Shown here piece after piece: positions 23,331-34,852 of a stretch of DNA of 64,000 nucleotides. Origin of the DNA: Ochotona curzoniae (lineage: Eukaryota > Chordata > Mammalia > Lagomorpha > Ochotonidae). The position numbers and the translations under genes were made by a program. The notes under the pieces are model-generated. The model ran no database searches, had not been told where the DNA came from, and worked only from the letters and a program-made list of their open reading frames with translations. The stretch's first letter is position 1. The number at the start of each line of letters is the position of its first letter. Location: NCBI RefSeq assembly GCF_017591425.1, contig NW_024464918.1, forward strand, positions 8,368,001 to 8,432,000, written 5' to 3'.

Positions 23331-23733
23331 GATATAAAACCTTCCCTTCTAGAACAATAGTCATAAACAAGTTACCTATTGCCCTGAAGGTTATTCCAAC
23401 AAAAACATGTTTTTAAAGGTGGAGCACTGCCTTTGTCAGGCTGCTAAGGGCATAGTGTGAATATTAACTACCTATTTCTCTTAATAACATGTTTATCATG
23501 AACACAAATGCTAAAATTCATAAGTATTCTATGTATATCATCTACTACTAGGAAAAAAGTTTTCCCTTCTTTCTGGATGTTTCTACCCTTGAAATCATTG
23601 GAGGAAGGTCACTGAGGAGGCATGAACATCCTCCAGGAGGCAGCCCTCTGCATTAATTGCTCTATTTCATCCCCTTGTGTAGACTGCAAGGCTGAGGTAT
23701 GTGGGAGGTTACAGCCAGGGAGTCACATCTTGC
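23330..23733. other. No gene or clear repeat seen
   Basis: Single-copy-looking DNA leading into a CSINE. A purine-rich 'ggaggaaggtcactgaggagg' stretch lies at about 23600. Confidence 0.35.
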
Positions 23734-24020
23734 TTTGCTGCCATAACAAGTTAGGGCGTTGCCTGTAGGGCAGGCATCCTATGTGGAGGCTGGTTCCTGT
23801 CCCAGCTGCTGTCTGTTACTGTGCCTAGAAAGCTGAGGAAAATGGGCCGACTACCTGTACCCCTGAAGCCAAACGGAAGAACTGAAGGAAGCTCTAGGCC
23901 CACGTCTTTGGATTAATACAATCCTGGCCCATGCAACCATTCGGGGAATGAACCAAAGAACTTTCTCTCACTCTGTAACGTTGCCTTTGGAAGAAATAAA
24001 ACTATCTTTCTTAAAAAAAT
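23734..24020 (+). mobile_element. Old CSINE
   Basis: Landmarks are 'ctgccataacaagttagggc', 'ggcaggcatcctatgtggag', 'ctggttcctgtcccagctgc', 'ccattcggggaatgaaccaa' and 'cgttgcctttggaagaaata', followed by 'ttaaaaaaat'. Confidence 0.8.
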
Positions 24021-24607
24021 CACATTCAGACTCAGGCCACAGGAGTAGGGATCACTAACGTGATCATAGATGCTTTTACAGTAATTCACAATAATTTTCT
24101 ATTAAATTATATCACACTTATTTATATTCCAATTTTGAGGTGGAATTATCTCTGTGACTATGAGTTACATCAATTGATTTCACTTTAGAGTAGAGTTTCT
24201 TGATTTCAACTAAATCATAAAAAATTGGGTCCTAAGCAATGGTATAACTAGGAATGAAAACAAAAATTAAGCAATAGGAAAGTGCTATTTTTCAAAATTC
24301 TTATGCTGTAAAATAAGCATGTGTAATTATGCTAGTATCTAATGTTGAATGCAACCAAAATGATTTCTTTTAATATTTTAAAAAACTCATTCCTCTAATC
24401 AGAGATTCAGCTACAAACTCATATTTTTTTGCAGAATATTTGCACATTCCAATAAGAGGATGTTTGATATAAAGTATAATAAAAATGATATAGTTAAAGA
24501 AATTTTTTGAATGTAAAAAAAACAGTATGAGAGAAACTGAATATTTTACCAGACAGCATGTAAGACATATTTCCAGTGACTTCATGGAATGCTGCTGGAA
24601 ATAACAG
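24020..24607. other. AT-rich DNA, no gene seen
   Basis: No repeat is recognised. A short Y-RNA-like resemblance near 24160 was considered and dropped. Confidence 0.35.
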
Positions 24608-24950
24608 AGTGGGCTGCTGTTGCAGTGAAGTGAATTAAGCCACCATTTGTAATGCTGGCTTCCCACACTAACGTGATGGTTGGAGCCCTCATTAACCTTC
24701 ATCAGATCCAGCTCCTTATTGGGTAAATTGCAGAAGATGGCTGAAGAATCCGGGTTCCTCACACCCATGTAGGAGATCTAGATGCTGTTTCACAGACCCT
24801 GGTTTCAGTCCAGCCCAACCCTGGCTATTCCAATTATTCAAGGAGTGAAACAATTTACGTACAAGATCCTTTTCTCCTTCTGTCCCTTCCTCCCTATTCC
24901 TATCTTTGTCAATCTGCCTTTAAAAACAAATCTTAAAAGATAAAAAAAGA
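24608..24950 (+). mobile_element. Old CSINE
   Basis: Landmarks are 'gtgggctgctgttgcagtga', 'agtgaattaagccaccattt', 'aaattgcagaagatggctga', 'acccatgtaggagatctaga', 'attcaaggagtgaaacaatt' and 'gtcaatctgcctttaaaaac'. The 132-codon minus frame (24370-24768) is largely this SINE read backwards. Confidence 0.8.
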
Positions 24951-27820
24951 TAGATTGATGAATGTAAGTTATTTTGTAATTACAGTGCTCAAAATAATAA
25001 AAGTTGTCAAATCATCAAAAAGTCCATGGGTGAATCTGGAAAGGGAGGAATGAACTGACACGCTAAAGTAGTGTTCATCTTACTTTACTGCTGGCACATT
25101 AAGCAAATGAAGTTTCAAAACAAACATATTTGTACTTTTCTAATCCTTAGGGTGCTTCACAAAATTTCATATGGGATAAGTGGAGATACACAAAAACAGC
25201 TTACTGTGGTATCAAGGAAGGAGAAGAATATTCAGTGGCTCTTGTAAAACTATGTGATACTTCCTCTCAATCAGGTGGATAGGGTCATTTTCTTTTTTAC
25301 TTGACATCAAACACCCTTCTTCTTGACATTAAGAAACAATGTGCTCTCTCTGGTTGGGGATAATCACTTATGTAAGCTTTACTGATATCTCTTCTTTTTC
25401 AACATTCATAACTATGTGTAGTAGATAAGGTAGGCCATTTTGGTGGCCTATTTTTCCTCTTTCTTTCTTTCTTTCTTTTTTGGTCTCATATTGTTTTGCT
25501 CTTTTTGATTGTCTCTCTTCTACCACCCTTCACACCTGAAGTCAACCACCGAGAAGACAGAAATTCAGTTGATTTTTTTCTCACTGTAGTCTTTACATTG
25601 GCCAGAGAGGGTAGTCAATGATTCATGGTTTTAGCAAGGCAAGATGGGCAATCTCTAGACATTTTTCAGACAGCTACTAGTGTAATTTTCAGGGTCAACA
25701 TTTGTCTTATAGCAAGTACAGAAACTCAGATTTTTCTGTGAGATTGTAATTAATCCAAATCACGCAGCAATGACTCATATGAAATAAAATGACAAGATTT
25801 TCCAATATTCAGAATGATGCTGGAACTCAAAACATGAAGGAGGTATTTGAGTAAATTACTCTAAGGATCAGAACAAGCAAAAGAAAGGCTACTGGATCCC
25901 CAAGCACATAGTTTCTAATGCCATTGTTGACCTCCGAAATGTGATGCTTTTCATATAATTCTGTCTATATCAGAGTTTTAAACTAAACTTTTCTCATTGT
26001 CTCACTTGATTGCTTTGGAGACTCTGGAGATGTCAGAGTTGTCTACGTGGGGATCTCTGTAGGGCTAGAGGGGACCTTCCCTCATGTCTTCCCTCCTGTG
26101 CCACCAAACATCTGCCAGGCAAATTTCAATTGCCTCTCTCACCTGTTCTTACATTATACCATTTATTTTCCTCTTCATTTTTATAAATTTTACACATTGC
26201 CTTCTATGCAGCTCATCCAGGCTGAAGGAATCAAATTCACGAGCTTGGAAGACACTGACAATGCTTGCCAAGGTCTGAAAGGGTCTATCGTGAAAATTTG
26301 TGTAGTCCCCGAGAGAATTCTGTTTCAGAGTTGTGCAGTTTTTGGAAGCAGTGCGTTAATAATAAAGATTCATGAAGAGTACTAAAGAACTGTAGATGAA
26401 GGGTTGAGAACACAGGTTTTCCATAAATGACAAGAGTAACTATTGGCAAAAATGAACTGATTTACACGTTTTTTTATGCCCCAGATCAATTTGATAAACA
26501 GTAAAATGGTACTAAAAATAAAAATCTCAAGTATTTTTCAGAAGTCTCATCTGAAATCTGTCACAGACGCCTAAAATAAACATTGTGTTTTAAGCATACA
26601 GAAAAACCTCCCTTTGAGCTTTTCCTTTTAACTGCTGTTTTGTAAAATATATTCATCATTTTGAAATATTGATTAATTGCCCTGATTCCTTAACTTCCTA
26701 ATTTAGTGTTTTGAAAAATGGTTTCCATTTTTGGCATTTATTTTGCAATATTTTATCTTCAACTGAACTTTACTTAGGTTGTCATCAGAAGTTTTATGTG
26801 ATGGAGTTAGCAAGCAAAGTCAATATTTGGCAGTACTAGTATGCACTACTTATAAATACACTCTCCAACATTACTTTGGCGATCCATATCAAAAGATGGA
26901 TGGTGCCAAACTCTGCTGTTTTATTACACCCATACAAGCAGGATGGGCTTTAATAGCAGAAATATACACATGATTGCCTTAAACTCAAGCTCAAGTAAAT
27001 ACCTTCCATCAAGCCCCATGATGTCATTCAGCAGGTATCAATGAGTGATACTTTTTTTACAAAGGAATAAGTTAATGTAGCTGCACCCTTCTTTCACTCA
27101 TCTTTTGTGTGATTTAAATTTATATCCTGAGTAAAGCATTGCAAGGACACACACAGAAGCAGCTTGGATCCTAATCATTGTTTCCTTGACTTCTAAAATC
27201 AAAGTTGCTATCTCTTCAGAGTACCAGCTGTAGATTTTGTATATACCCTCATGATCTATTTACTTTAACCCAACCACTTTTTTCTTCATTTAAATAAATA
27301 TCATGCAGACCATGAACTCTGTGGCTGCAGATATTCTTTTTTTTTTTTTTCATCAACTTAATCTTGGGTCTTATTACACCTGATAAGAACCCCTAGATGG
27401 GAGATGAGACTAAAAATTTAGCAGATCATGTCTTTAGTCTGACGATTGTAAAATTCCATGCCATGCTTTGAATGACCTTGGGAATACATACTTGCACATT
27501 TTGGACACAGTCTCCTCTTGATGCACTTTGTAGTAGAATGTCTAAAAATGCCTGAGCACTAAAATGATCGATATAAATTTAAAAACAATCTTCCCTCATG
27601 AAAACCAGTTCCTGTTGTTCACTTCCCACTGAAAAGGATGCGATTCACTCCATTAAGGATCCCATTCTTTTCTTCGTCTTTGAAATCCAAGTTTTCAGGA
27701 CAGTGGCTCACACACTTAAATGGGCATTGGTATTACTTCAAAGTGCTTTAAAATACAATGTGTTCCATGTGGCATCCTGGACCTGTCACATCAGCCTCTG
27801 AGACTGAAGACAAGGAAACA
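24950..27820. other. Single-copy-looking DNA, no gene seen
   Basis: A (TTTC)4 run lies at 25459-25478, and a 7-bp inverted repeat at 25431-25450 (taggcca/tggccta). The 112-codon plus frame at 26047-26385 has no recognisable domain, and I see no convincing splice signals around it. An 11-T run occurs near 27338-27350. Confidence 0.4.
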
Positions 27821-28400
27821 GATATTCAAAAGCAGCAAATAACCCAAATAGCAAGTTCCATGTGAAACACAAATTAAAACTACTTAATGATACTTACACA
27901 TTCACCAGAATGACCAAAATTAAAAAAAAAAAAATGGCAAGACCAGAGAGAAAATTTTGTACACCTCAGAGTGAAATTTGATCTGACCAATTCGCAAAAG
28001 CTGATACTATACATATCCAAAATTATCTAGGAATTCGACTCCAGGGGAAATATGAGGCTAAAACTTGCTCATATATTTACTACAATACATGTACGGAAAT
28101 ATTCACTGTCATATTCTTCATAATAGTCTAATGTGGAAACTACTAAGCTATCTACCTGTTTTCACCACAGAGAGAGTTTGAAATACTTACCAAATCACTG
28201 CATGTTTCATTAGCAATTTTAAAGAGCTGCCATGACATATACAACTCAGGTGAGCAAAATATATTGGGGAATGAAAGAAGTCAATTACACAAGAATTCAT
28301 TCAGTCTAAATTTTTATCAAGTTCAAAGACATTCAAAAACACCTATGATGTTTAAAGTCAGTAAACAGAGAGAGGATAGGAAATGTCATTATATTTTTTA
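27820..28400 (+). mobile_element. Old L1 (L1M/HAL1-like) 3' end
   Basis: The text follows the 3' part of old L1 ORF2 and its downstream tail. It reads 'cacaaattaaaactacttaa', 'caccagaatgaccaaaatta', 'gaattcgactccagggg', 'tattcttcataatagtctaa', 'gaatgaaagaagtcaattac' and 'aagttcaaagacattcaaaa'. These correspond to 'caccagaatgac', 'gcaattccactcctagg', 'ttcataatagccc', 'gaaagaagccagacac' and 'aagttcaaaaacaggca'. It is non-coding. Confidence 0.65.
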
Positions 28401-28596
28401 ACCTAGATATATATGAAATCTGCTCTCTTTGCATAAATAAGTCTTGGAAAAGAAAATCAGGTTATTAATCACACTGGTGAGGAAGGAAGCTAACAACAAA
28501 ATGGAGACTATAGGCTTCACAAACAATGAGAATATTCTGATTTTAGTTCAAACTACAGACAGAGTGTAATGCTTGTCAAAATTCATTAGGCCATTT

Positions 28597-28938
28597 TAAA
28601 GATTTTTTTAATTTTTAAAGATTTATTTATTTTTATTGCAAAGTCAGATAGATATAAAGAGGAGGAGAGACAAATATCATCCATTCAATGATTCACTCCC
28701 AAGTGAATGCAACAGTTGGTGCTGAGCCGATCCAAACCCAGGAACCAGAAGCCTCTTCTGGATTCCCCATGTGGGTGCAGGGTCCCAAGGCTTTGGGCTG
28801 TCCTCGACTGCTTTCCCAAGCCACAAGCAGGGAGCTGGATGGGAAGCAGGGCTGTTGGGATTAGAACTGGAGCCCATATGGGATCCCGGCATATTCAAGG
28901 TGAAGACTTTAGCCACTAGGCCACTGCACTGTGACCTA
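28597..28938 (-). mobile_element. CSINE (pika-type), antisense, full length
   Basis: It opens with the tail 'taaagatttatttatttttattg', then 'ttcaatgattcactcccaag', 'gtgcagggtcccaaggcttt', 'gactgctttcccaagccaca', 'gggagctggatgggaagcag' and the 5' end 'ccactaggccactgcactgt'. Frames on both strands at 28677-29025 are shadows. Confidence 0.92.
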
Positions 28939-29270
28939 GGTTATATATGTTCATTCATGTACTATTTTGAACTTATGTTTACTTCTAGCGAGAAACTTAA
29001 AAAAAAAAAAACTTCCAGAATTTGAGGTAACCAACAAACGTCTTTAACAATAAAGCTTTTATCAGGTCCATTCCAACTATCCCACTCTATTCTTTCACTG
29101 TAGAGTTTCAAACCATTCATACTGCAATGCCTCCGCCAACCTGACCTTCTGCAATGTGCAGAAGCTGGAGCAACAAAAGGGTGGCAGCGATTGACGAAAA
29201 GCATTTTTACATAAAAAAAAATTGAAATGCAGAATGACACAAAAAGACCGAAAAGTGTATCTTCTCTTGG

Positions 29271-29425
29271 GTGATTTATTTTCAAAAATGGTTGCAATGA
29301 CTAGGCCTGGTTCACATCAAAGCCAGAATCCTAGAACTCCATCCATGACTCCCGAGTGGGTGGAATTGGCGCAAGCACTAGGTCCAGCATCTGCTGCTTT
29401 TTCCAGGTGCATCTGCTAAATGCCC
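29271..29425 (-). mobile_element. Truncated old CSINE
   Basis: Antisense fragment: 'gatttattttcaaaaatggt', 'aaagccagaatcctagaact', 'gagtgggtggaattggcgca', then 'ggtccagcatctgctgcttt'. This matches the middle of a CSINE with both ends lost. Confidence 0.55.
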
Positions 29426-29429
29426 TACA

Positions 29430-30784
29430 CCAAAACACCGTCCTCTTTACTTAGAAAGATTGTTAACAATTCATTTTAAAAGGCCACATCTGGGAATGAT
29501 GCCATTCCTTCCTTTTCCTAAACTTGGGGGATGGGAAGAATTCTGTAATCCACGTAGTTAAGAACACTGAATATTATTTTTACACCAAAGACATAAACAT
29601 AGGTTACAACACCCAATAACCAGATCTCAAACACAGAAGTGTATTTGCTGTGTGGACAAGCGCAGGAAATGCAGCACGGCGGCATGGAGCACGCTTTGAC
29701 AGCACACGCACCTGCGTGGCATCTCTGAAACCCCTCCATTGTGCAAACCCTGTTGATGCTGTATCATGTGATGATACGCCTCTCCCAAGAGCCTGACAAG
29801 GTATTTTTTTTTTCTGATACTTCTAAAATCAAGTGCTAAGGGGTATACATGTATAACAGATGAAAAATAACTGGTTCAAATGCAATTATCACACATTTTT
29901 ACTAACAAAGCAAGACTTTCCATTCTCTGTAAATCTCCTATGCATCAAGCACTCTGCACAAGCACAGAGCACTGACGTAACATGGGCCCTGCCTGTACAA
30001 GCATACCATAAAACCTAGGACGTCCTTGGAATGACAACTGTTTACTTGTTGAGACAGCAACAGTCTTGTACCAAGTGTCAAACACATGGTACCCTCTCAC
30101 AAACTCAGATCGCAGTTCCAATCCTGTTCTCTTTTTTTGGCAGTCAGAGATACTCTGAGAATTTAAGATGACAACTATAATGAAACCAGCACAGGTTTAA
30201 AAACAAAAACAGCATATCGCTGGGGCCATCTATGAGCTCATGCACTCACAAACACGTTCAGTTTTTAGCCATTTAGTCTGTGCATGCCTTCTCTTCTGTC
30301 TGTGTAATTCTGTATTATTAGCACATTTAATTACATCATGTATAATTCTTGGTTCTTTAAAAAACCAGATTCAAAAGAAGATGTGATAAACAAAGAACCC
30401 AACAGAAACCTGTTCAACTTCATGAAGTTATCCCTGATGACGTAGAAAGACTGCTTTCCTTGAACGTACTCTATAGAAACTTTGGAAAATATAAATAATG
30501 CATACAAAATCATCAATAATGTCACAGTCATATAAAATTTGCAGGAATATTTTATCTTTTAAAATACCTGGTAAATACACATATGTAAATACACATGCAT
30601 ACAACACACATGCACACTGTAGCCATATTTCTATGTATTAATAATAAAATGCTTGTGCCACAGATTCATTACAGTATGTACTCACATGTATTTAAATATA
30701 AAGAATTCTTTTAATGAGCATTTTAGTATTAACTCATATTAAGAAAAAATTACAAAGAGAGGTTTATACTATAGTTACAAAAGA
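29430..30784. other. Single-copy-looking DNA with small CpG cluster, no gene seen
   Basis: Six CpGs cluster at 29660-29717 in otherwise CpG-poor DNA. A 73-codon minus frame (29518-29739) overlaps the cluster without a recognisable motif. The remainder is AT-rich, with a TG/CA-poor alternating stretch at 30575-30615. Confidence 0.4.
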
Positions 30785-30795
30785 ATATGAAATTG
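30785..30795. repeat. Target-site duplication, left copy
   Basis: atatgaaattg recurs without a mismatch at 31121-31131, bracketing the CSINE exactly. Confidence 0.9.
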
Positions 30796-31120
30796 GGCCT
30801 GGCGTGGTAGCCTAGCAACTCAAGTCTTCGCCTTGCATGCACTAGGATCCGATATGGCTCAGGTTCTAATCCCAGCAGCCCCATGTCCCATGTAGCTCCC
30901 TGCTTATGGCCTGAAAGAGCAGTCGAGGGTGGCCCAAAGTCTTGGGACCCTGCACCCATGTGGGAGACCCAGAAGAGGCTCCGGGCTCCTGGCTTCGGAT
31001 CAGCTCAGCACCGGCCGTTGCGGCCACCTGAGGAGTGAATGGAAGTTCTTCCTCTCTATTTTTCCCTCTTTCTGTATATCTGGCTTTCTAATAAAAATCA
31101 ATACATCTTTAGAAAAAAGG
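30796..31120 (+). mobile_element. Young CSINE (pika-type), full length
   Basis: It begins 'ggcctggcgtggtagcctag' and continues with 'tcttcgccttgcatgcacta', 'cccaaagtcttgggaccctg', 'aagaggctccgggctcctgg', 'agcaccggccgttgcggcca' and 'gtatatctggctttctaata'. It retains more CpGs than any other copy in the window, which fits a recent insertion. Confidence 0.95.
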
Positions 31121-31131
31121 ATATGAAATTG

Positions 31132-34100
31132 TCACTGCTAGGAAAAATAATGACTTCTGTTCACAATAATACATGTATGCATATAAGTACACACTTGGAG
31201 AAAATGCTATTCCTTGGATAACAGGATATTGTTACTGTAAGAATGGGGGATACACTCTTCTCTTGCAACAATTGTCTTATTTCATTTATATAAAAACTGA
31301 TTTCCTTAAAAGACTCACAAAAGTAGCTAATTCTGTTACATACTACATATTCGAAATTTGATTGTGAAAATATACATTGCTAATTTATAAGAAAAAAACA
31401 TAATATATTGGGATTGTTACATCTGAACACTAAGTACCTATATGTGTTTATGAAGATCAATTCATTTTTAAAGTAGTTTACACTGTTTCTACATATTATT
31501 AACCATCAATTTTTAAACACAGAAGCATCAAAACACACACACACATGATTTTCTTAACATGGTTATTTTCATAGTTGTCCAATATCAAATTCAGTCTACA
31601 CAACAAAACACATAGTAAATGTAAGGGGAAAATAAGTCAAAATGACCCTCTCTTGATAAATGTTTGAATTTTTTGTATGTTCCAATATAACTCAGAAAAA
31701 CAAAACTCCCTGAACTAAAAAGAGAAGAAGGTGCCATTTGGAGAAGCAAACCACAACATGGAGCAAGGATGAAGATGAATACAATCCAGCAAAATATTCA
31801 TTAGGGAAAAGGCAAAGAGAAAGGGAAACATCACACAGAATGGAATCAAGATGAGTTTGCTGGATTTAATTAAATATAAAGGAAACAGTGGATGGAAAGA
31901 GAGAACTTCAATAGTGTAAGCATAAGACTGTCTCCGAAGGGGCCAGAACTTAATCCTATCAACATCTCATTTGCATACCCATAGTAAAAAATAACAATGG
32001 TATTTTTGTGACCAAAAATATATGCAAAGCAGTCATTGTGATAGTTCAGTAGCTATTTTTGAAATGGAAATTTCCTTACAATTTGAAACAGCTCCTTCTT
32101 CAAAACACCAAAAGGCTTCACCGTCTCCTCTAGACAACAGAGCATTTTCAGCATGATATGCCGGATTTAACCATGGTATTCCCTTTAGAAGCATGAACCA
32201 TGGCTGTCTGTAAGAAACTGCAATAGATTTTTTTTCTGTGCGTATTTGAGATTGTTATAAACATCTCCAACAACTAATTAAAACTAACTTACATCAGTGC
32301 AATGAGGTGATATAATTATGTCAGTGTGCTGCTTAATACAGCAAGAAAAAATTCTTTGTAACATCTGAAAAAAATATCAAAATTATATCTCACGGGGAAA
32401 AGCAAGGCGATTTTACCTTCAGTATCACATCAAAACATTCCGTTGCTTACTAGTTGCGATCTCCTTTACTGATGGATGTATAAACTCATGTTTCTGCTGC
32501 TTGACTGTGTGCCTCTATCCGTTACTAACATTTTCATAAGAAAAAAAAAGATGTTAAATATCAAAGTAATAGATGAGCATTCTCCTAAAAGCCAATTTCA
32601 TTAAATACCATTGGTATTAATCTTTCTAAATCTTAATTACAGCCTTTTGACATATTAGCCCCCATTTGACCTTTTCTGCTCAATTTTAGTAAAGAACTGT
32701 AGGACAGACAAGAATTGGGGTATGTACAAACCTTCAGGAAATACATCACTTTCAGGTTGCTGAGCAAATGGGCATGGTGAATCAAATTATATTTTATTCT
32801 GGAGTGAATGAGATCACATTTTTCTAAGGGATCAACCAGCTTCAGACTCTGCTGTTTTAAGATTAGGATATCCAAAGACAGAGGGCCATGAATCTCAATG
32901 GATAGAGTTCTAAAACTTGGCAACCTTGAGAACAAAAGTTTATCCCTAAAGAACAAAGCTTCCTGAACTAGAGATGTGTCACGAAATTTTAAAACAATTA
33001 GTAATGGCAGCCTGTAATCGAATGACTTGAAGTTTAGTTGAAAATAGTAGGGGTTGGCAGTACCAAGATTAAGAAAGCAATGATTCTGCTATTACACCAC
33101 ATTTGCACCAATCAATAGCGCAGATACATGCTTATTCTGTTAGATTCACTGAATAAGCAGAAGTCAAATGTTTGACGAAAGAGGACTTAACAAATTTGAC
33201 CCTCAAATGGTATAGTGACTCCTAAAAAGCAGGTGCCAGAAATATGAACTACAATTGGTCCAGTCTAACTATTGTTCCCTACTGTTTTCCCTAATTCTTC
33301 GTGATGGCTTTCTCCTTATAGTCCATACCATTTAATTTTATCATTTCTTTTTCTCCTAAATCATTTATTTTTCCTTATTTTTTCTTCTTTCTCTTCCTTT
33401 TAAATCTCTCAAGCCACCTGATTCTAACATCTATTTGTCTGTGTCCTCCTTTTATATTGCAGTAGTAAACTGATTAGATAATGAGGGAGATAAAGACATC
33501 TCCTTAGTTAATGCAAAGGCAATTTTGAAATCTAAGAAATTTTAAGTTTCGACTCTACAGCAAGGAACAAGAGATGAAGTTTGTAATTGCCCGTCTCAGA
33601 GCACATCAGCTAGGAAAGATAAGCACAGGATCTATACTAGCTGAAAGGATGGCCACGCACTCAGATGTATAGACCAAAATGATGGAGACCTTTCAAAAAA
33701 GCCATGACAGCTATCTTTTAAGTAGATGTATTTAAGGACCTGCTGGCTTCCATATAGGAAATGGGCTAAAAAGATTTGCCAGGAAAGAGTACAAATTTAC
33801 AGGCTTTGGAATTAAAAACTTCACATGGTGGTTCTGCTAGCATGCCCTAAGGGGACCAAAGGTGTGCCCGAGAAATGTTTTTCTCACTCTGCACCTTCAC
33901 ATCAGTTTTTAATTCTGATCTACTGCAGCCTTAGACACTGACAAGTTTAAAATGTCAGGGGAAAGAGTAGCAGTTCATTGTCTGCTCTCCGTCAAAGAAG
34001 AATTCATTCCTCTGCCAGTGTTAAGACATATCTACCTCTTCCAGTCGTGTCCCTAATGGATCAAATCCTGCCATGACAGATTCACTTGTTCTGTTCCTTC

Positions 34101-34200
34101 TAACTTACCCTCTCTGTTTTTTTAAGCAAAAGATAATTTGCAGGAGTTTTAATATAACTACCTTTAGTATAAAGTTTTATTATTACAACTAAGTCTATTA
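31132..34200. other. Single-copy-looking AT-rich DNA, no gene seen
   Basis: A short CA run lies at 31531-31544, and a pyrimidine-rich tract at 33330-33410. The 107-codon minus frame at 32633-32956 is the longest here. It shows no domain, and neither end looks like an exon boundary I can defend. No repeat is recognised over this 3 kb, which is unusual for the window. Confidence 0.35.
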
Positions 34201-34400
34201 GCAATCATTTGTGGAAGCTAATGTTGTACTAGGCATAGGCTGAACAAATCCTTTAGAAATATTGCCTGACTTAATTTCACAGCAATTCTAGGGAGGGAAA
34301 GGAAGGCTTTTTACTACAAATGTTTATACTACTTGTTGAGGCTCAGAAAGTATGCATTAACCCCCGTCAAACAAAGAAGGGACAAACCCAAAACGTGACA
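34200..34400 (-). mobile_element. MIR fragment (weak)
   Basis: Antisense MIR-like text: 'gtactaggcataggctgaac', 'ttaatttcacagcaattcta', 'gttgaggctcagaaagtatg'. These correspond to 'gtgctaggcactg', 'tttaatcctcacaacaaccct' and 'actgaggctcagagaggt'. Diverged but ordered. Confidence 0.55.
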
Positions 34401-34485
34401 GCACATGTGCATGGCACTAAGGTGAATCATAGAACTCCACCGACTTTTCTGTTATTTTACCTTGATTTTTTTTTCTTTCCTGGCC

Positions 34486-34502
34486 TGGAGACTCAGTCTC
34501 CA
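34486..34502. repeat. Short perfect palindrome (8-bp arms, 1-base centre)
   Basis: tggagact-c-agtctcca. It begins a stretch of single-copy-looking DNA that also contains the 28-bp imperfect palindrome at 34825-34852. Confidence 0.9.
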
Positions 34503-34824
34503 TGAAACATTTATTTGGGGTCACTGAACTGCTGAGCTGTTTGCCTTGTCTGGCTGGCATCTGAGATGTTTTTGGAAGGTCCTTTCAGAGAGGATTTTTT
34601 TTCAGAGGAAGGGATTCTTGAAGAAGTAAGCAGAGGATATAAATGAGTAGTAGAAAATTCCACAGCATGTGCTAGGAAGAAAAGCACAGGAGGCAATTTT
34701 CCATGTGCACAAGCATTCAAAATTCTTCTTCTTGTTAGGTCTGACATGGAGCGCTATTTCCATAATGTACATTAATAAGGCAATTTTCTTGGGAAAATAA
34801 ACGAGACTGCTTGCATGGCTTATT

Positions 34825-34852
34825 CAACTCAATTTCCATGGGAACTGAGTTG
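34825..34852. repeat. 28-bp imperfect palindrome centred on CCATGG
   Basis: The outer arms caactca and tgagttg are perfect, and the inner part pairs with one mismatch and one G-T pair. Confidence 0.85.

Noticed and set aside
24140..24240. Y-RNA-like sequence (gagttacatcaattgattt)
   Set aside because: Only a short stretch resembles the Y RNA loop. The conserved stem and the terminal T run are missing.
24370..24768. 132-codon minus-strand frame
   Set aside because: Its N-terminal part is CSINE read backwards, and the rest is AT-rich sequence without a motif.
26047..26385. 112-codon plus-strand frame considered as an exon
   Set aside because: No recognisable domain, no convincing splice sites or codon-use signal, and no paralog in the window.
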